Assembly: GCA_945833895.1 (NCBI GenBank)
Contig: CAMAGQ010000058.1
Location: 1 to 9,240, forward strand
DNA from: an uncultured bacterium
Lineage (GTDB): Bacteria > Cyanobacteriota > Vampirovibrionia > Gastranaerophilales > Gastranaerophilaceae
Length of the DNA: 9,240 bases
Reading direction: 5' to 3'
Both the position numbers and the translations under genes were made by a program. Numbering within the stretch: the stretch's first letter is position 1; every line of letters begins with the position of its first letter. The notes under the pieces are model-generated. The model saw only the letters and a program-made list of their open reading frames with translations, made no database searches and had not been told where the DNA came from. Shown here piece after piece: positions 1-6,929 of this stretch.

Positions 1-376
1 TTGTTCTGCCGTCAATTCCGGGTTCTAAAACTTGGAAAGTCATACTTTTTGAGGCGGGATAATCCCAATTGTCAAAAACAATAGCACCAATTGATTTATT
101 ATCTTTATCATACAACATTCTTTGTATAAACCTACTGCAAGATAGAATGTGTTCTTTTATTCCTGTCTCCGGATTTTTGTATCGTTTAAGCACCGCACCA
201 ACAGAACGTCCGACATAATCAATTACATGTTCTTCATCATTAGGTGTTGAAACCTTTACAAAACCATCTCTCGGGGCTGTAAGTTTTCCCATATTTTCAT
301 AACTTGCATACAGTTTTTTGTTTACAGCCTTGCTTGTTATCCGCTGACAATCCTTTACTAAGTCAATTCCTATCAT
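1..376 (-). CDS. Hypothetical protein, N-terminal part (runs off the left edge)
   Basis: A minus-strand reading frame opens at an ATG whose first base is 376 and stays open for 125 codons to the window edge, so the C-terminus is missing. The start is supported by an AAGGGG ribosome binding site at 383-388, six bases upstream. The protein begins MIGIDLVKDCQRITSKAV and later contains KLTAPRDGFVKV, HVIDYVGRSVGAVLKRY and SIGAIVFDNWDYPASKSM. It mixes short predicted strands with helices, is rich in Lys and Asp, and has no signal peptide or membrane segment, so it is probably cytosolic. I do not recognise the family. It is codirectional with the gene starting at 902, with an 88-base AT-rich gap and no clear terminator hairpin between them, so cotranscription is possible. 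Being coding is well supported by codon structure and the ribosome binding site; function is unknown. Confidence 0.75.
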   Translation of the reverse strand, partial: MIGIDLVKDCQRITSKAVNKKLYASYENMGKLTAPRDGFVKVSTPNDEEHVIDYVGRSVGAVLKRYKNPETGIKEHILSCSRFIQRMLYDKDNKSIGAIVFDNWDYPASKSMTFQVLEPGIDGRT

Positions 377-464
377 AATTTACCCCTTAAATTAAACACT
401 ATTTTATATAATATCTAAAAATCGTATTTTTGTATTGTTTTGTTAATACATATTTACAAAAATT

Positions 465-902
465 TTATTTTTGTTTTTTGTTTGAAAGTGAATTCGCAAG
501 TCTTTCAACAGTTCTATAAACGCGTCTAATGAAAGTATCTTCAAATGTTGAATTACAATTTGCAATGTAATTACATCCGTCTGAATTTTCAAGCATCATC
601 TTTTTGTGCTGCGTAATGGCTAAAACATCGGTAATATTACCGTCAATAACTTGTTTTGCGGTCTTTCCTTTTTTATTTGTTACTGCAATTTCTAAAACAT
701 CTTCTTCTAATTCATTCAAACCATGAGCAAATTGGATGTTAATCTTTTTTGCTTTTGCATAATGTTCAAGCATACTTTTAGCTTTTTGAAGTTCTATTCC
801 TGTAGGTGTATATAAATCTTTAATAAAGACTCTTTCTTTATTGCTTCCAGTTACAAGTTGTTTTAGATTAGAAAACGCCGGTTTTATACTTAATATTGAC
901 AT
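465..902 (-). CDS. Hypothetical soluble 145-residue protein
   Basis: The frame starts at an ATG (first base 902) preceded by a perfect AAGGAG at 910-915, seven bases away, and ends in a TAA. The product starts MSILSIKPAFSNLKQLVTG, a short Ser/Pro/Phe leader that is not a signal peptide. A mixed alpha/beta core follows: a helix around residues 35-52 (GIELQKAKSMLEHYAKAKK), a strand around 53-58 (INIQFA), an acidic stretch 63-71, a strand 70-75, and another helical part 88-104. The C-terminus is basic and helical (FIRRVYRTVERLANSL, then KKQK). Two cysteines sit close together at 110 and 116. I do not recognise the family. Small proteins with an N-terminal Ile-x-Pro-x-Phe leader feel familiar from Gastranaerophilales genomes, but that is recollection, not a match. 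It lies downstream of the secreted-protein gene, with a 7-base-arm palindrome just upstream of its ribosome binding site. Confidence 0.8.
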   Translation of the reverse strand: MSILSIKPAFSNLKQLVTGSNKERVFIKDLYTPTGIELQKAKSMLEHYAKAKKINIQFAHGLNELEEDVLEIAVTNKKGKTAKQVIDGNITDVLAITQHKKMMLENSDGCNYIANCNSTFEDTFIRRVYRTVERLANSLSNKKQK

Positions 903-922
903 TATAGAACTCCTTATTTGTT

Positions 923-940
923 TATTTACCTAAGTAAATA
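923..940. promoter_or_regulatory. Palindrome TATTTAC-CTAA-GTAAATA, operator-like
   Basis: Perfect 7-base inverted arms (923-929 and 934-940) flank a 4-base centre, just upstream of the ribosome binding site of the gene starting at 902. The right half, CTAAGTAAAT (930-939), recurs in the same orientation at 983-992, 53 bases away, over the stop codon of the secreted-protein gene. The size and symmetry suit a dimeric repressor site. In AT-rich DNA such a palindrome can arise by chance, so the regulatory reading is an inference. Confidence 0.3.
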
Positions 941-991
941 GTTGTTGTACTTTTAATTAAAAACACGTAAAAAATTTTTTTGCTAAGTAAA

Positions 992-1417
992 TTAATTTAA
1001 AATTTGACATGTTCCTGACGATTGTGAATAACGATTACCAAAAGCCTCGTTATCGTAGGTAATTCTGGCAGAAGATGTGAAAGTTCCTGCGTTTCTGTCA
1101 ATAACAGAATGTTCCATTGAGATGTAATCGTCATTCATGGATTGAGAATTGTATTCGATTTTATTACTGTCGAAATTCAAAATATTATCAATCGGTTCTC
1201 GCTGAATATAAATTCTCCGATAAGCGTCATCAATTCTGAAAAGTTTATGCTGACGACTTCTTGAAACCTCGCTGTTATCGTCATTATAAATAGTTTCCTC
1301 GTAATCACACCTGATAATCTGCATCTTATCAAATTCAGGAACAAATTCATCAGCACGAACAACAACCACTGACAATGCAAAAATTAAAAATACTGTTAAA
1401 TAACCAAAATTTTTCAT
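992..1417 (-). CDS. Small secreted protein, probably beta-rich, function unknown
   Basis: I choose the start at 1417, giving 141 residues, because it places a Sec signal peptide exactly at the N-terminus: MKNFGYLTVFLIFALSVVVV, then R21-A22, with likely cleavage after V20-R21-A22 before DEF. The frame is open further, to an ATG at 1477, but that adds 20 polar residues before the hydrophobic segment. Neither start has a convincing Shine-Dalgarno sequence. The mature part is about 119 residues of alternating polar strands, with two cysteines, C37 near its start and C137 near its end, that could form a disulfide. Its second half, with IDRNAGTF near 106-113 and GTC at 135-137, resembles the general pattern of small periplasmic beta-sheet proteins that read out an Ile-Asp/Asn-Arg-x-x-Gly strand followed by a terminal Cys. 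There is no lipobox. It is divergent from the giant gene and codirectional with the two unknown genes to its left. Location is likely periplasmic or extracellular; the role is unknown. Confidence 0.72.
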   Translation of the reverse strand: MKNFGYLTVFLIFALSVVVVRADEFVPEFDKMQIIRCDYEETIYNDDNSEVSRSRQHKLFRIDDAYRRIYIQREPIDNILNFDSNKIEYNSQSMNDDYISMEHSVIDRNAGTFTSSARITYDNEAFGNRYSQSSGTCQILN

Positions 1418-1423
1418 AACTTT

Positions 1424-1429
1424 ATTATA
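1424..1429 (-). promoter_or_regulatory. Perfect -10 box (TATAAT) directly before the secreted-protein start
   Basis: On the minus strand TATAAT ends seven bases before the ATG at 1417. If used, transcription would begin at or next to the ATG and the mRNA would be leaderless, which fits the absence of a Shine-Dalgarno sequence. No good -35 box is visible (best about 3 of 6 at 1447-1452). It could be a chance match in AT-rich DNA, or lie within the coding sequence if the upstream start at 1477 is real. Confidence 0.3.
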
Positions 1430-1506
1430 GTTCAAATATAACAAATAGTCTTCATATATTTTAATATTTTCATACAAATTAGCAAAAAATACAAAAAAAA
1501 TTTGTT

Positions 1507-1512
1507 TATAAA
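1507..1512 (+). promoter_or_regulatory. Weak -10 candidate (TATAAA) for the giant gene
   Basis: TATAAA matches the -10 consensus at 5 of 6 positions and lies 28 bases before the giant gene's ATG, leaving room for a short leader that carries the AGGAG ribosome binding site at 1531-1535. Upstream there is only an A-tract (1492-1500), with no recognisable -35 box; A-tracts can act as UP-like elements. It is weak evidence in a very AT-rich gap shared with the divergent secreted-protein gene. Confidence 0.25.
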
Positions 1513-1540
1513 AGCATAGGTAGAAATTGTAGGAGATTTT

Positions 1541-4500
1541 ATGTCATTAAACGCTAACGGAAGAAATACGGTCAATCCATCATTATACTACGTAAAAAGA
1601 CCACAACAGCCAAATAACACAACTTCAACTCAGCAGAATGTGCAAAATCCAAATAATAACACTGCACAAGGTACAAACGTAAACCCTGCAATATACAGAC
1701 AATATCTTGTTACCAATCCGATTACTCTAACATCCACAAGAGTAAACGGTTCAGAAGCGGATATGCACGAAGTTTATGAACTCGACAGACAACTTTTTGC
1801 AGAACAAGATCCTTATGACAGTTATGAAGAATTCAAAAATATCGTAAGAAACAATCAACTTTCAACTTATGTTGTAAAAGACGAAAATAACAGAATGCTC
1901 GGTTACTATCAATTAGAGCCTGTGAAAAACGGAGATTTATACATAGATTCAATCGGTTTAAAACCTGAATACCGCAATTCCAGAAAAGGTTATCAGACAA
2001 TCAAGTATGCGTGGGAAAAAATTCAAGATTATGCAAGAGAAAACGGTGCAAATACTCTTTCTCTTCACGTAACCGCAAGCAACAGAAATCTTCTTAGAAT
2101 GTATCAAAACTTAGGTTTCACTATCAAAGAAACTTTACACAACTACTACGAAGACGGTTCTGACGCATACTTCATGGAAAGACCGCTTGAAGAAAATAAT
2201 ACAGCAGAAGAAGTTACGGAAAATGTTGAGAATAATTCGACAACCACAACTACTGATGTAACAGAAGAAGTTAACGAACCTGAAATTAACGAAGAGCAAA
2301 TCGTTCCACAAAACGAAGTTCAAGATACAGATACAACTCAACAAGTTCAACAACCGGAACAAGAAGAAGTTGAACAGGAAATAACTAATCAAACACCTGT
2401 CCTCTCTCAAGAAGAACAGGCTAAAATCTTGTTCAATCAAAAAATGGAACAAGCAAAAGCCGAATTATTAGAAATGGGTATTCCTGAAGATGAAATTTCA
2501 GCCTATTTACGCCCTTGTAATGAAGCCGACGGTTCATCATCACAAAAGGCTACTTTTAATGATGAAATATTCGATTGTGTAAAAGGATTTATAAAAATTC
2601 AAGATAAAATTATTAAAAATGAACAAACAAAGGAATATTCCTCAGAAAAAATATCTATGAATTCATACTTCAACTTAATTAAAAAGTTATGCGAAAAAGA
2701 TTCTGAAGGAAATATTTCTAAGGTAAGAACTGACCTTCTTCCTTATATAGATTCTTTTGCAGATGCAAAAATCGAGTTTAACTATTACGATGACATCGTT
2801 GTGGCATCAACAGAAACATTAGCAGATGGAAACACTCATATTTCAACAAAAGGACTTAAGACTGCAAAATTTTTAAAAACTTATAATGAATCTTATCATA
2901 TTAAAGACCTTCTAAATGGATGTAAGGTTTCAAATGAAAATGGCAGAGTTTTTGATGATGATGCTTTAGAATGTGTAAAAGATGCCTTCATTTTCGGATA
3001 TGGGAATAAAAACATTGTGTATTACGATATTGAAAATTTATTAACAGTATCAAAACAAGTTGATGAAAACGGAAATGAAGTTTTCAACAGCAACTTATTT
3101 AGAGACCTGAAAAGACACCTCACTGATGAAAATATAGCGTATGAAGACAAACTATTCTGGGGGAGTAATCGAATGAGGCAAGCCTATAATGCAGGCTGTG
3201 ACATGGAATTACTCCTTAAATATGGCTATGGCAAAAGTGTATTAAACAATAAAGATATTGACAAAATCATACGCTCTATAGATTACGATAAAAGAGATCA
3301 AATAAAATATAGTCTGTTCAGAGCATGCCAGTATAATGGTTTTAGTTATGACTGGAATAATCACTCATCTAAAAGGGTTACAAAATTTGACAGAGATGTC
3401 AGAGATAAATTTATAGAACTTCAAAGTGCAGAACCTCCCGTATTTGAAAAAAACGAGTTAGTTCCGGAAATTCTTGAAGCCTGCAGAGAACAGGAAGACT
3501 CTTACTCTGACTATAAATTTAACCCTAAATTAGTCGAAAAAGCACTTCAATTGAAAAATTCAGGTATTTTCGAAGAAAATATCGCAAAGATTCTTGAAGC
3601 CTGCAAAATCACTAAAACAAAGACTTATAATAATGAAATCAATTCCATCAAATTCAGCGATGAAATTTTTAATGCTGTAATACAAAAAATTCATGAAAAA
3701 GATTTCTATAGAGGAAGTGATTTTCCAATTTACATAGAATGCTCAAAAGATACTATTGACGGAGAAGAAATATTCAGACCTCAAAATTTTGAACGCATAA
3801 CAAAATCATACATCTATGCACCTCGATATAGAGGTGCCGTATCAAGCCTGGAGTTTTTCAGAAATATAGATAAACATAACAAAATATTTGACATAGATTT
3901 GCACGAAAAATTTACGAAATTAATGTGCAATCTTGAAACAATATGCGACAGCCACACCGAAAAAAGAACAAAAAATCAAATCTTTACACCTTCAGAAACC
4001 GCAATAGATGCATACAAATCTCTCAATGACAGAGATTTAAAATTCACCCGCAGAGAAGGGGATACTACAAGTACCGATCCGAAAGATTTGATTATACAAG
4101 CCTGCCGTGACGAAAAAAGTTACCCTAATTATAGGTTTAATTCAAATACCTTTAACAAATTCTGCGAATTACTGGACAAAGGTTATGACGGGCGTGACGT
4201 TCTTGATGTAATTTATTATTGCAAACCATATAAAAATTCCGGACGTGCATTCTCTCAAAAACACTATAATCTGGTAAACAACCTGCTTGATCAGGGCATT
4301 GACATCAAAAATGCAGGAAGAATCACAGACTATTGTATTAATAACGAAAATATTCTTAATGAAAACTCATTAAATAAATGTCTTGAATTATACAATCTCG
4401 GAATAAAAGATCCTGTTAGTGCATTATACATATCAGGAAAAGATGATATTGCCTATGACAGACTTAAACAAGCGGCAAGAGAAGATTTACCTTATGACAT

Positions 4501-6922
4501 TATTAAGTACTGCAAGATTAATGGTGAATTTCAAGACAGATTATTCAGACTTGCAATGAACCTCCATGAAAAGAAGTTTTCACCTGATAGTATTTCGAAA
4601 CTGATGGAAACCTGTCATGAAAAAGATTCAAAAAAAGTCATGAATAACCAAAGTTTTAACTACGAAATGTTCAACCATATCGCAGACTTAGAAGAACTCG
4701 GAATTAACAGAGATAATATTTCGGAGATTTTAAAAACCTGCAAATATAATAATAAGTTCTCCCCGCAAGCATACGCAAAAGTTTCAAACCTTTACTATAA
4801 AGGTTATGACGATAAAGGTATTGCAGAATTGATTAAGCATTGTAATACTAAAAACGACGAAAATGGTGACTTTGAATTTAACGAAGACAAATACAACGAA
4901 CTTTTAAAGTTGACCGCAAAACACAAAGTTCTTAAAGGTCTTACCCATGATGATACTTACGTTATTGAAAAGTTGATTAATTACAAAAATCAAATAGATA
5001 AAACAACCGAAACTTTTGGCGAAGATGTTATGAATAACGTTGTTACCGTTAAAATAGATAACTATATCCAGTTTGTTTCAAATTGTAACCAACTGATAGA
5101 TAACACTTCAGAAGATTTTATTGCGGACTTGCAAAAACGCTTAAACACTATTCCGTCACCTGAATTAAAAGTAAAACGCCTGAGAGTAATCAGTTCCCTT
5201 GCAGGTAAAGTTGACGAATCTGCACTCAGAACTCTTTCAAGTTTAATCAAATCTCCTGAAATGTCAGAAGAACAGGTTAAACTTGCCAATACTATTTTTT
5301 CTGATGATAAAACTGATTACCAAACAAATGTAGACAAATTTATCAAAGCAATAAGTGCACCGGAAAATACTAAAAAAGTTTTGCGTGAATATTTATTGAA
5401 AGCTCGTCTTGATAAACAAATAAACAGACCGAAACCGATTGAAGAACAAATGGCACAAATGGATGCTTATGCTCAGCAAATGCTTACAAATCCTAAAACT
5501 CCATTAGATAAAAAACTAAAATATATTGAAGAATTCAAAGCTAAAAAGGCTGATATGCAGGCTCATCCTGAAAAATATACGACTCCAAAAATATTTGCCA
5601 AACCTCTTGACGGTTTGAGAAAAGTTGTTCAAGTATCCGTAAATATTCCTAATTCTGATATCGAGTTTAATTCTTCGATTACAAATGTAATGTATAAAAG
5701 AATGGGTATTGATGCAAATGCGGATTTGCTTAGAGCAATTCACTATGATTCAAAATATTTCGATAAGTTATTCTCCGTATCATCTGAATTTGTACCGAAC
5801 TTCAAACGCCTGATTGAATTACAAAAAGAAAATCCAACCAGACCGTTAAATGAAATCAGACTTGAACTTCCTGAAGAAGGTACGGAAAAATATCAAATGT
5901 ATGAAGAACTCGGCTTAATCGACCAGATTAAAGCAAATCAAGATACAGTAAGGAAATTCAAAGAACAAAACCTTGATTTTGATAAATGGAATACTTTTGA
6001 CGAAAATCTCAAAAGTGAAACCTTTACTGTTCAGGCGGACCCTGAAACCGAATACGAAAACACAAAATATAACCTGATTAATCTGTTCCAAGATGAACAT
6101 TTCAACAATATCAACCCTGAGGAAACTCAAAAATTGCATGAGATGTTGAGTTCTCGCGGTTACGTAATTTTCAATAACAAGTTGTACAAAAACGGTGAAC
6201 TTATCTCTAACAACGACTTGGATAAATTCACAGAACTTGTAACCAACTATATTACGACAGATAAATACTGGAAATCAGCGACAGAAGGCAGTGCAGAACT
6301 TTCTGAAAACGAAATTTCAGGCGTAAGAGCATTCAGAGATCACTTGAACGACGTTGCAAACCATATTAAAGAAATCAGAGGTTCAAAAACTGTTCACGAT
6401 ATCTGTTTCAGACTTTCAGATGATAGCGATATCGGAAGAAACATCTTCTTCGGCAACCACGTCGGATGCTGTAACAGTGTAGATTCTTCTTATGCAGGGT
6501 ATTCTGCTCCGATGCACCTTTTGAATAACTTCAACAGAGGTCTTGAACTTGTCGACAAATACGGAAATTCTTACGGCAATTCAATGTGTTTCTTCGCAGA
6601 AGTCGATGGAGAATTGGCGTTTGTAATTGACAGTTTTGAAGCGAACGGAAAACTTGCATCAAACCCTATCGTAACAGAAGAGTTAATCAAGTTCGGTAAA
6701 CAAGTTTGCAAAGAAATGGGCAGAGAAGACGCACAAGTCTTGATTGGACCAAATTTCAATCACATGGATGAAAGCAAACTGAAAAATAAAACGATAGATA
6801 ATATGAAGATTGTTGGTACGGTATCAACGGAAACATATTGCGACTCAGTTGGCGGCAGAAACGTAAAAGATGCCATAAATAACGGTAAAAATTCCGTAAT
6901 TATGAAATACTACGCAGGGTAA
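1541..6922 (+). CDS. Giant GNAT-domain protein with cysteine-marked helical repeats and a novel C-terminal domain
   Basis: One uninterrupted frame of 1793 codons starts at an ATG with AGGAG at 1531-1535, five bases upstream, and ends in TAA. Layout by residue: 1-60, a polar Asn/Gln/Thr-rich tail; 61-216, a GNAT acetyltransferase-like domain; 217-290, an acidic Thr/Gln/Glu-rich linker; about 301-1125, degenerate helical repeats each carrying a cysteine in an L-x-x-C-[K/R]-like motif; 1126-1590, a charged, mostly helical region; about 1600-1793, a compact alpha/beta domain with G1642-C-C and a strand-helix-strand end. There is no signal peptide or membrane segment, so it is cytosolic or exported by a non-Sec route. 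GNAT enzymes move an acetyl group from acetyl-CoA to an amine; the substrate here is not predictable, and the repeats probably bind a protein partner. It is monocistronic, divergent from a secreted-protein gene, and followed by two hairpins. I know no named family with this whole architecture; a scaffold, modifying enzyme or effector are all possible. Confidence 0.9.
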   Translation: MSLNANGRNTVNPSLYYVKRPQQPNNTTSTQQNVQNPNNNTAQGTNVNPAIYRQYLVTNPITLTSTRVNGSEADMHEVYELDRQLFAEQDPYDSYEEFKNIVRNNQLSTYVVKDENNRMLGYYQLEPVKNGDLYIDSIGLKPEYRNSRKGYQTIKYAWEKIQDYARENGANTLSLHVTASNRNLLRMYQNLGFTIKETLHNYYEDGSDAYFMERPLEENNTAEEVTENVENNSTTTTTDVTEEVNEPEINEEQIVPQNEVQDTDTTQQVQQPEQEEVEQEITNQTPVLSQEEQAKILFNQKMEQAKAELLEMGIPEDEISAYLRPCNEADGSSSQKATFNDEIFDCVKGFIKIQDKIIKNEQTKEYSSEKISMNSYFNLIKKLCEKDSEGNISKVRTDLLPYIDSFADAKIEFNYYDDIVVASTETLADGNTHISTKGLKTAKFLKTYNESYHIKDLLNGCKVSNENGRVFDDDALECVKDAFIFGYGNKNIVYYDIENLLTVSKQVDENGNEVFNSNLFRDLKRHLTDENIAYEDKLFWGSNRMRQAYNAGCDMELLLKYGYGKSVLNNKDIDKIIRSIDYDKRDQIKYSLFRACQYNGFSYDWNNHSSKRVTKFDRDVRDKFIELQSAEPPVFEKNELVPEILEACREQEDSYSDYKFNPKLVEKALQLKNSGIFEENIAKILEACKITKTKTYNNEINSIKFSDEIFNAVIQKIHEKDFYRGSDFPIYIECSKDTIDGEEIFRPQNFERITKSYIYAPRYRGAVSSLEFFRNIDKHNKIFDIDLHEKFTKLMCNLETICDSHTEKRTKNQIFTPSETAIDAYKSLNDRDLKFTRREGDTTSTDPKDLIIQACRDEKSYPNYRFNSNTFNKFCELLDKGYDGRDVLDVIYYCKPYKNSGRAFSQKHYNLVNNLLDQGIDIKNAGRITDYCINNENILNENSLNKCLELYNLGIKDPVSALYISGKDDIAYDRLKQAAREDLPYDIIKYCKINGEFQDRLFRLAMNLHEKKFSPDSISKLMETCHEKDSKKVMNNQSFNYEMFNHIADLEELGINRDNISEILKTCKYNNKFSPQAYAKVSNLYYKGYDDKGIAELIKHCNTKNDENGDFEFNEDKYNELLKLTAKHKVLKGLTHDDTYVIEKLINYKNQIDKTTETFGEDVMNNVVTVKIDNYIQFVSNCNQLIDNTSEDFIADLQKRLNTIPSPELKVKRLRVISSLAGKVDESALRTLSSLIKSPEMSEEQVKLANTIFSDDKTDYQTNVDKFIKAISAPENTKKVLREYLLKARLDKQINRPKPIEEQMAQMDAYAQQMLTNPKTPLDKKLKYIEEFKAKKADMQAHPEKYTTPKIFAKPLDGLRKVVQVSVNIPNSDIEFNSSITNVMYKRMGIDANADLLRAIHYDSKYFDKLFSVSSEFVPNFKRLIELQKENPTRPLNEIRLELPEEGTEKYQMYEELGLIDQIKANQDTVRKFKEQNLDFDKWNTFDENLKSETFTVQADPETEYENTKYNLINLFQDEHFNNINPEETQKLHEMLSSRGYVIFNNKLYKNGELISNNDLDKFTELVTNYITTDKYWKSATEGSAELSENEISGVRAFRDHLNDVANHIKEIRGSKTVHDICFRLSDDSDIGRNIFFGNHVGCCNSVDSSYAGYSAPMHLLNNFNRGLELVDKYGNSYGNSMCFFAEVDGELAFVIDSFEANGKLASNPIVTEELIKFGKQVCKEMGREDAQVLIGPNFNHMDESKLKNKTIDNMKIVGTVSTETYCDSVGGRNVKDAINNGKNSVIMKYYAG
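1721..2188 (+). other. GNAT acetyltransferase-like domain (residues 61-216 of the giant protein)
   Basis: The order of elements follows the GNAT fold: strand 1 and helices around residues 62-105, strands 2-3 (TYVVKD, then MLGYYQLEPV), strand 4 (GDLYIDSIGLKPEYR, 131-145), helix 3 (about 152-169), strand 5 (TLSLHV, 172-177), and the motif-B segment N181-R-N-L-L-R-M-Y188-Q-N-L-G-F193. Y188 sits where many GNATs have the tyrosine that protonates CoA. The pyrophosphate-binding loop reads R145-N-S-R-K-G150, so only one of the two usual glycines is kept. The fold is convincing; catalytic activity is uncertain. Confidence 0.8.
2189..2410 (+). repeat. Low-complexity acidic Thr/Gln/Glu linker (residues 217-290)
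   Basis: The stretch is dominated by Glu, Thr, Gln, Asn and Val, with runs such as TTTTTD and QQVQQPEQEEVEQE, encoded by A-rich codons (ACA, GAA, CAA). It contains no predicted secondary-structure core and most likely acts as a flexible tether between the GNAT domain and the repeat array. The N-terminal 60 residues have a similar Asn/Gln/Thr-rich composition. Confidence 0.75.
2441..4915 (+). repeat. Array of about 14 degenerate helical repeats, each marked by a Cys (residues ~301-1125)
   Basis: Units of roughly 34-42 residues recur, though irregularly before residue 640. The approximate pattern is hydrophobic-x-x-x-C-[K/R], a polar loop with Asn/Asp/Gly, F-[S/N]-x-x-x-[F/Y]-x-x-[V/A], then a helix ending L-x-x-x-G-[I/Y]-[D/N]. 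Marker cysteines are at 326, 384, 461, 596, 648, 688, 734, 855, 894, 932, 991, 1025, 1067 and 1101. The clearest units are around 645-690 and 855-1105, for example EILEACRE, KILEACKI, DVIYYCKP, EILKTCKY and ELIKHCNT. Paired helices of this length should stack into a solenoid, as in other alpha-helical repeat families. The sequence does not match TPR, PPR, Sel1, ankyrin or HEAT signatures that I know. Partner binding is the likely role. Confidence 0.65.
3470..3605 (+). repeat. Direct DNA repeat of 16 bases, offset exactly 120 bases
   Basis: ATTCTTGAAGCCTGCA occurs at 3470-3485 and again at 3590-3605, in the same frame and 40 codons apart, at equivalent places in two neighbouring repeat units (ILEAC around C648 and C688). 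Identity at DNA level shows this pair is among the least diverged in the array, consistent with growth by tandem duplication. Confidence 0.6.
6338..6919 (+). other. C-terminal alpha/beta domain with Gly-Cys-Cys motif (residues ~1600-1793)
   Basis: This part is denser in hydrophobic residues and Gly than the rest. Notable residues are H1640, G1642, C1643, C1644, H1659, C1683, D1697, C1723, H1741 and C1767. Strands around 1682-1687 (MCFFAE) and 1691-1697 (ELAFVID) are followed by a helix around 1711-1726 (VTEELIKFGKQVCKEM) and a strand around 1731-1736 (AQVLIG). Strand, helix, strand in this order could be a second, divergent GNAT-like half; a Cys-His-Asp hydrolase-type site using C1643/C1644, H1659 and D1697 is another possibility. 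Neither is proven by the sequence alone. Confidence 0.5.
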
Positions 6923-6929
6923 ATATAAA

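Noticed and set aside
421..451. Short inverted repeats (AAAAAT-ATTTTT and GTATT-AATAC) between the two leftmost genes
   Set aside because: The stems are five or six bases of almost only A-T pairs, too weak to call a terminator or operator in this background.
1177..1380. Alternative minus-strand frame of 67 codons inside the secreted-protein gene
   Set aside because: It overlaps the better frame that carries a signal peptide and has no start signal of its own.
2135..2452. Minus-strand open frame of 105 codons opposite the giant gene
   Set aside because: It is the complement of the low-complexity linker, which lacks stops in that frame because of its repetitive composition. It is Phe/Leu/Cys-rich, without a ribosome binding site.
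2441..4915. Assignment of the repeats to TPR, PPR, Sel1 or ankyrin families
   Set aside because: The unit length is irregular (about 34-42), and the signature residues of those families are not present in register.
5062..6759. Several short minus-strand open frames (62-75 codons) opposite the 3' half of the giant gene
   Set aside because: They lie wholly inside a well-supported coding sequence on the other strand, have no ribosome binding sites and resemble no protein.
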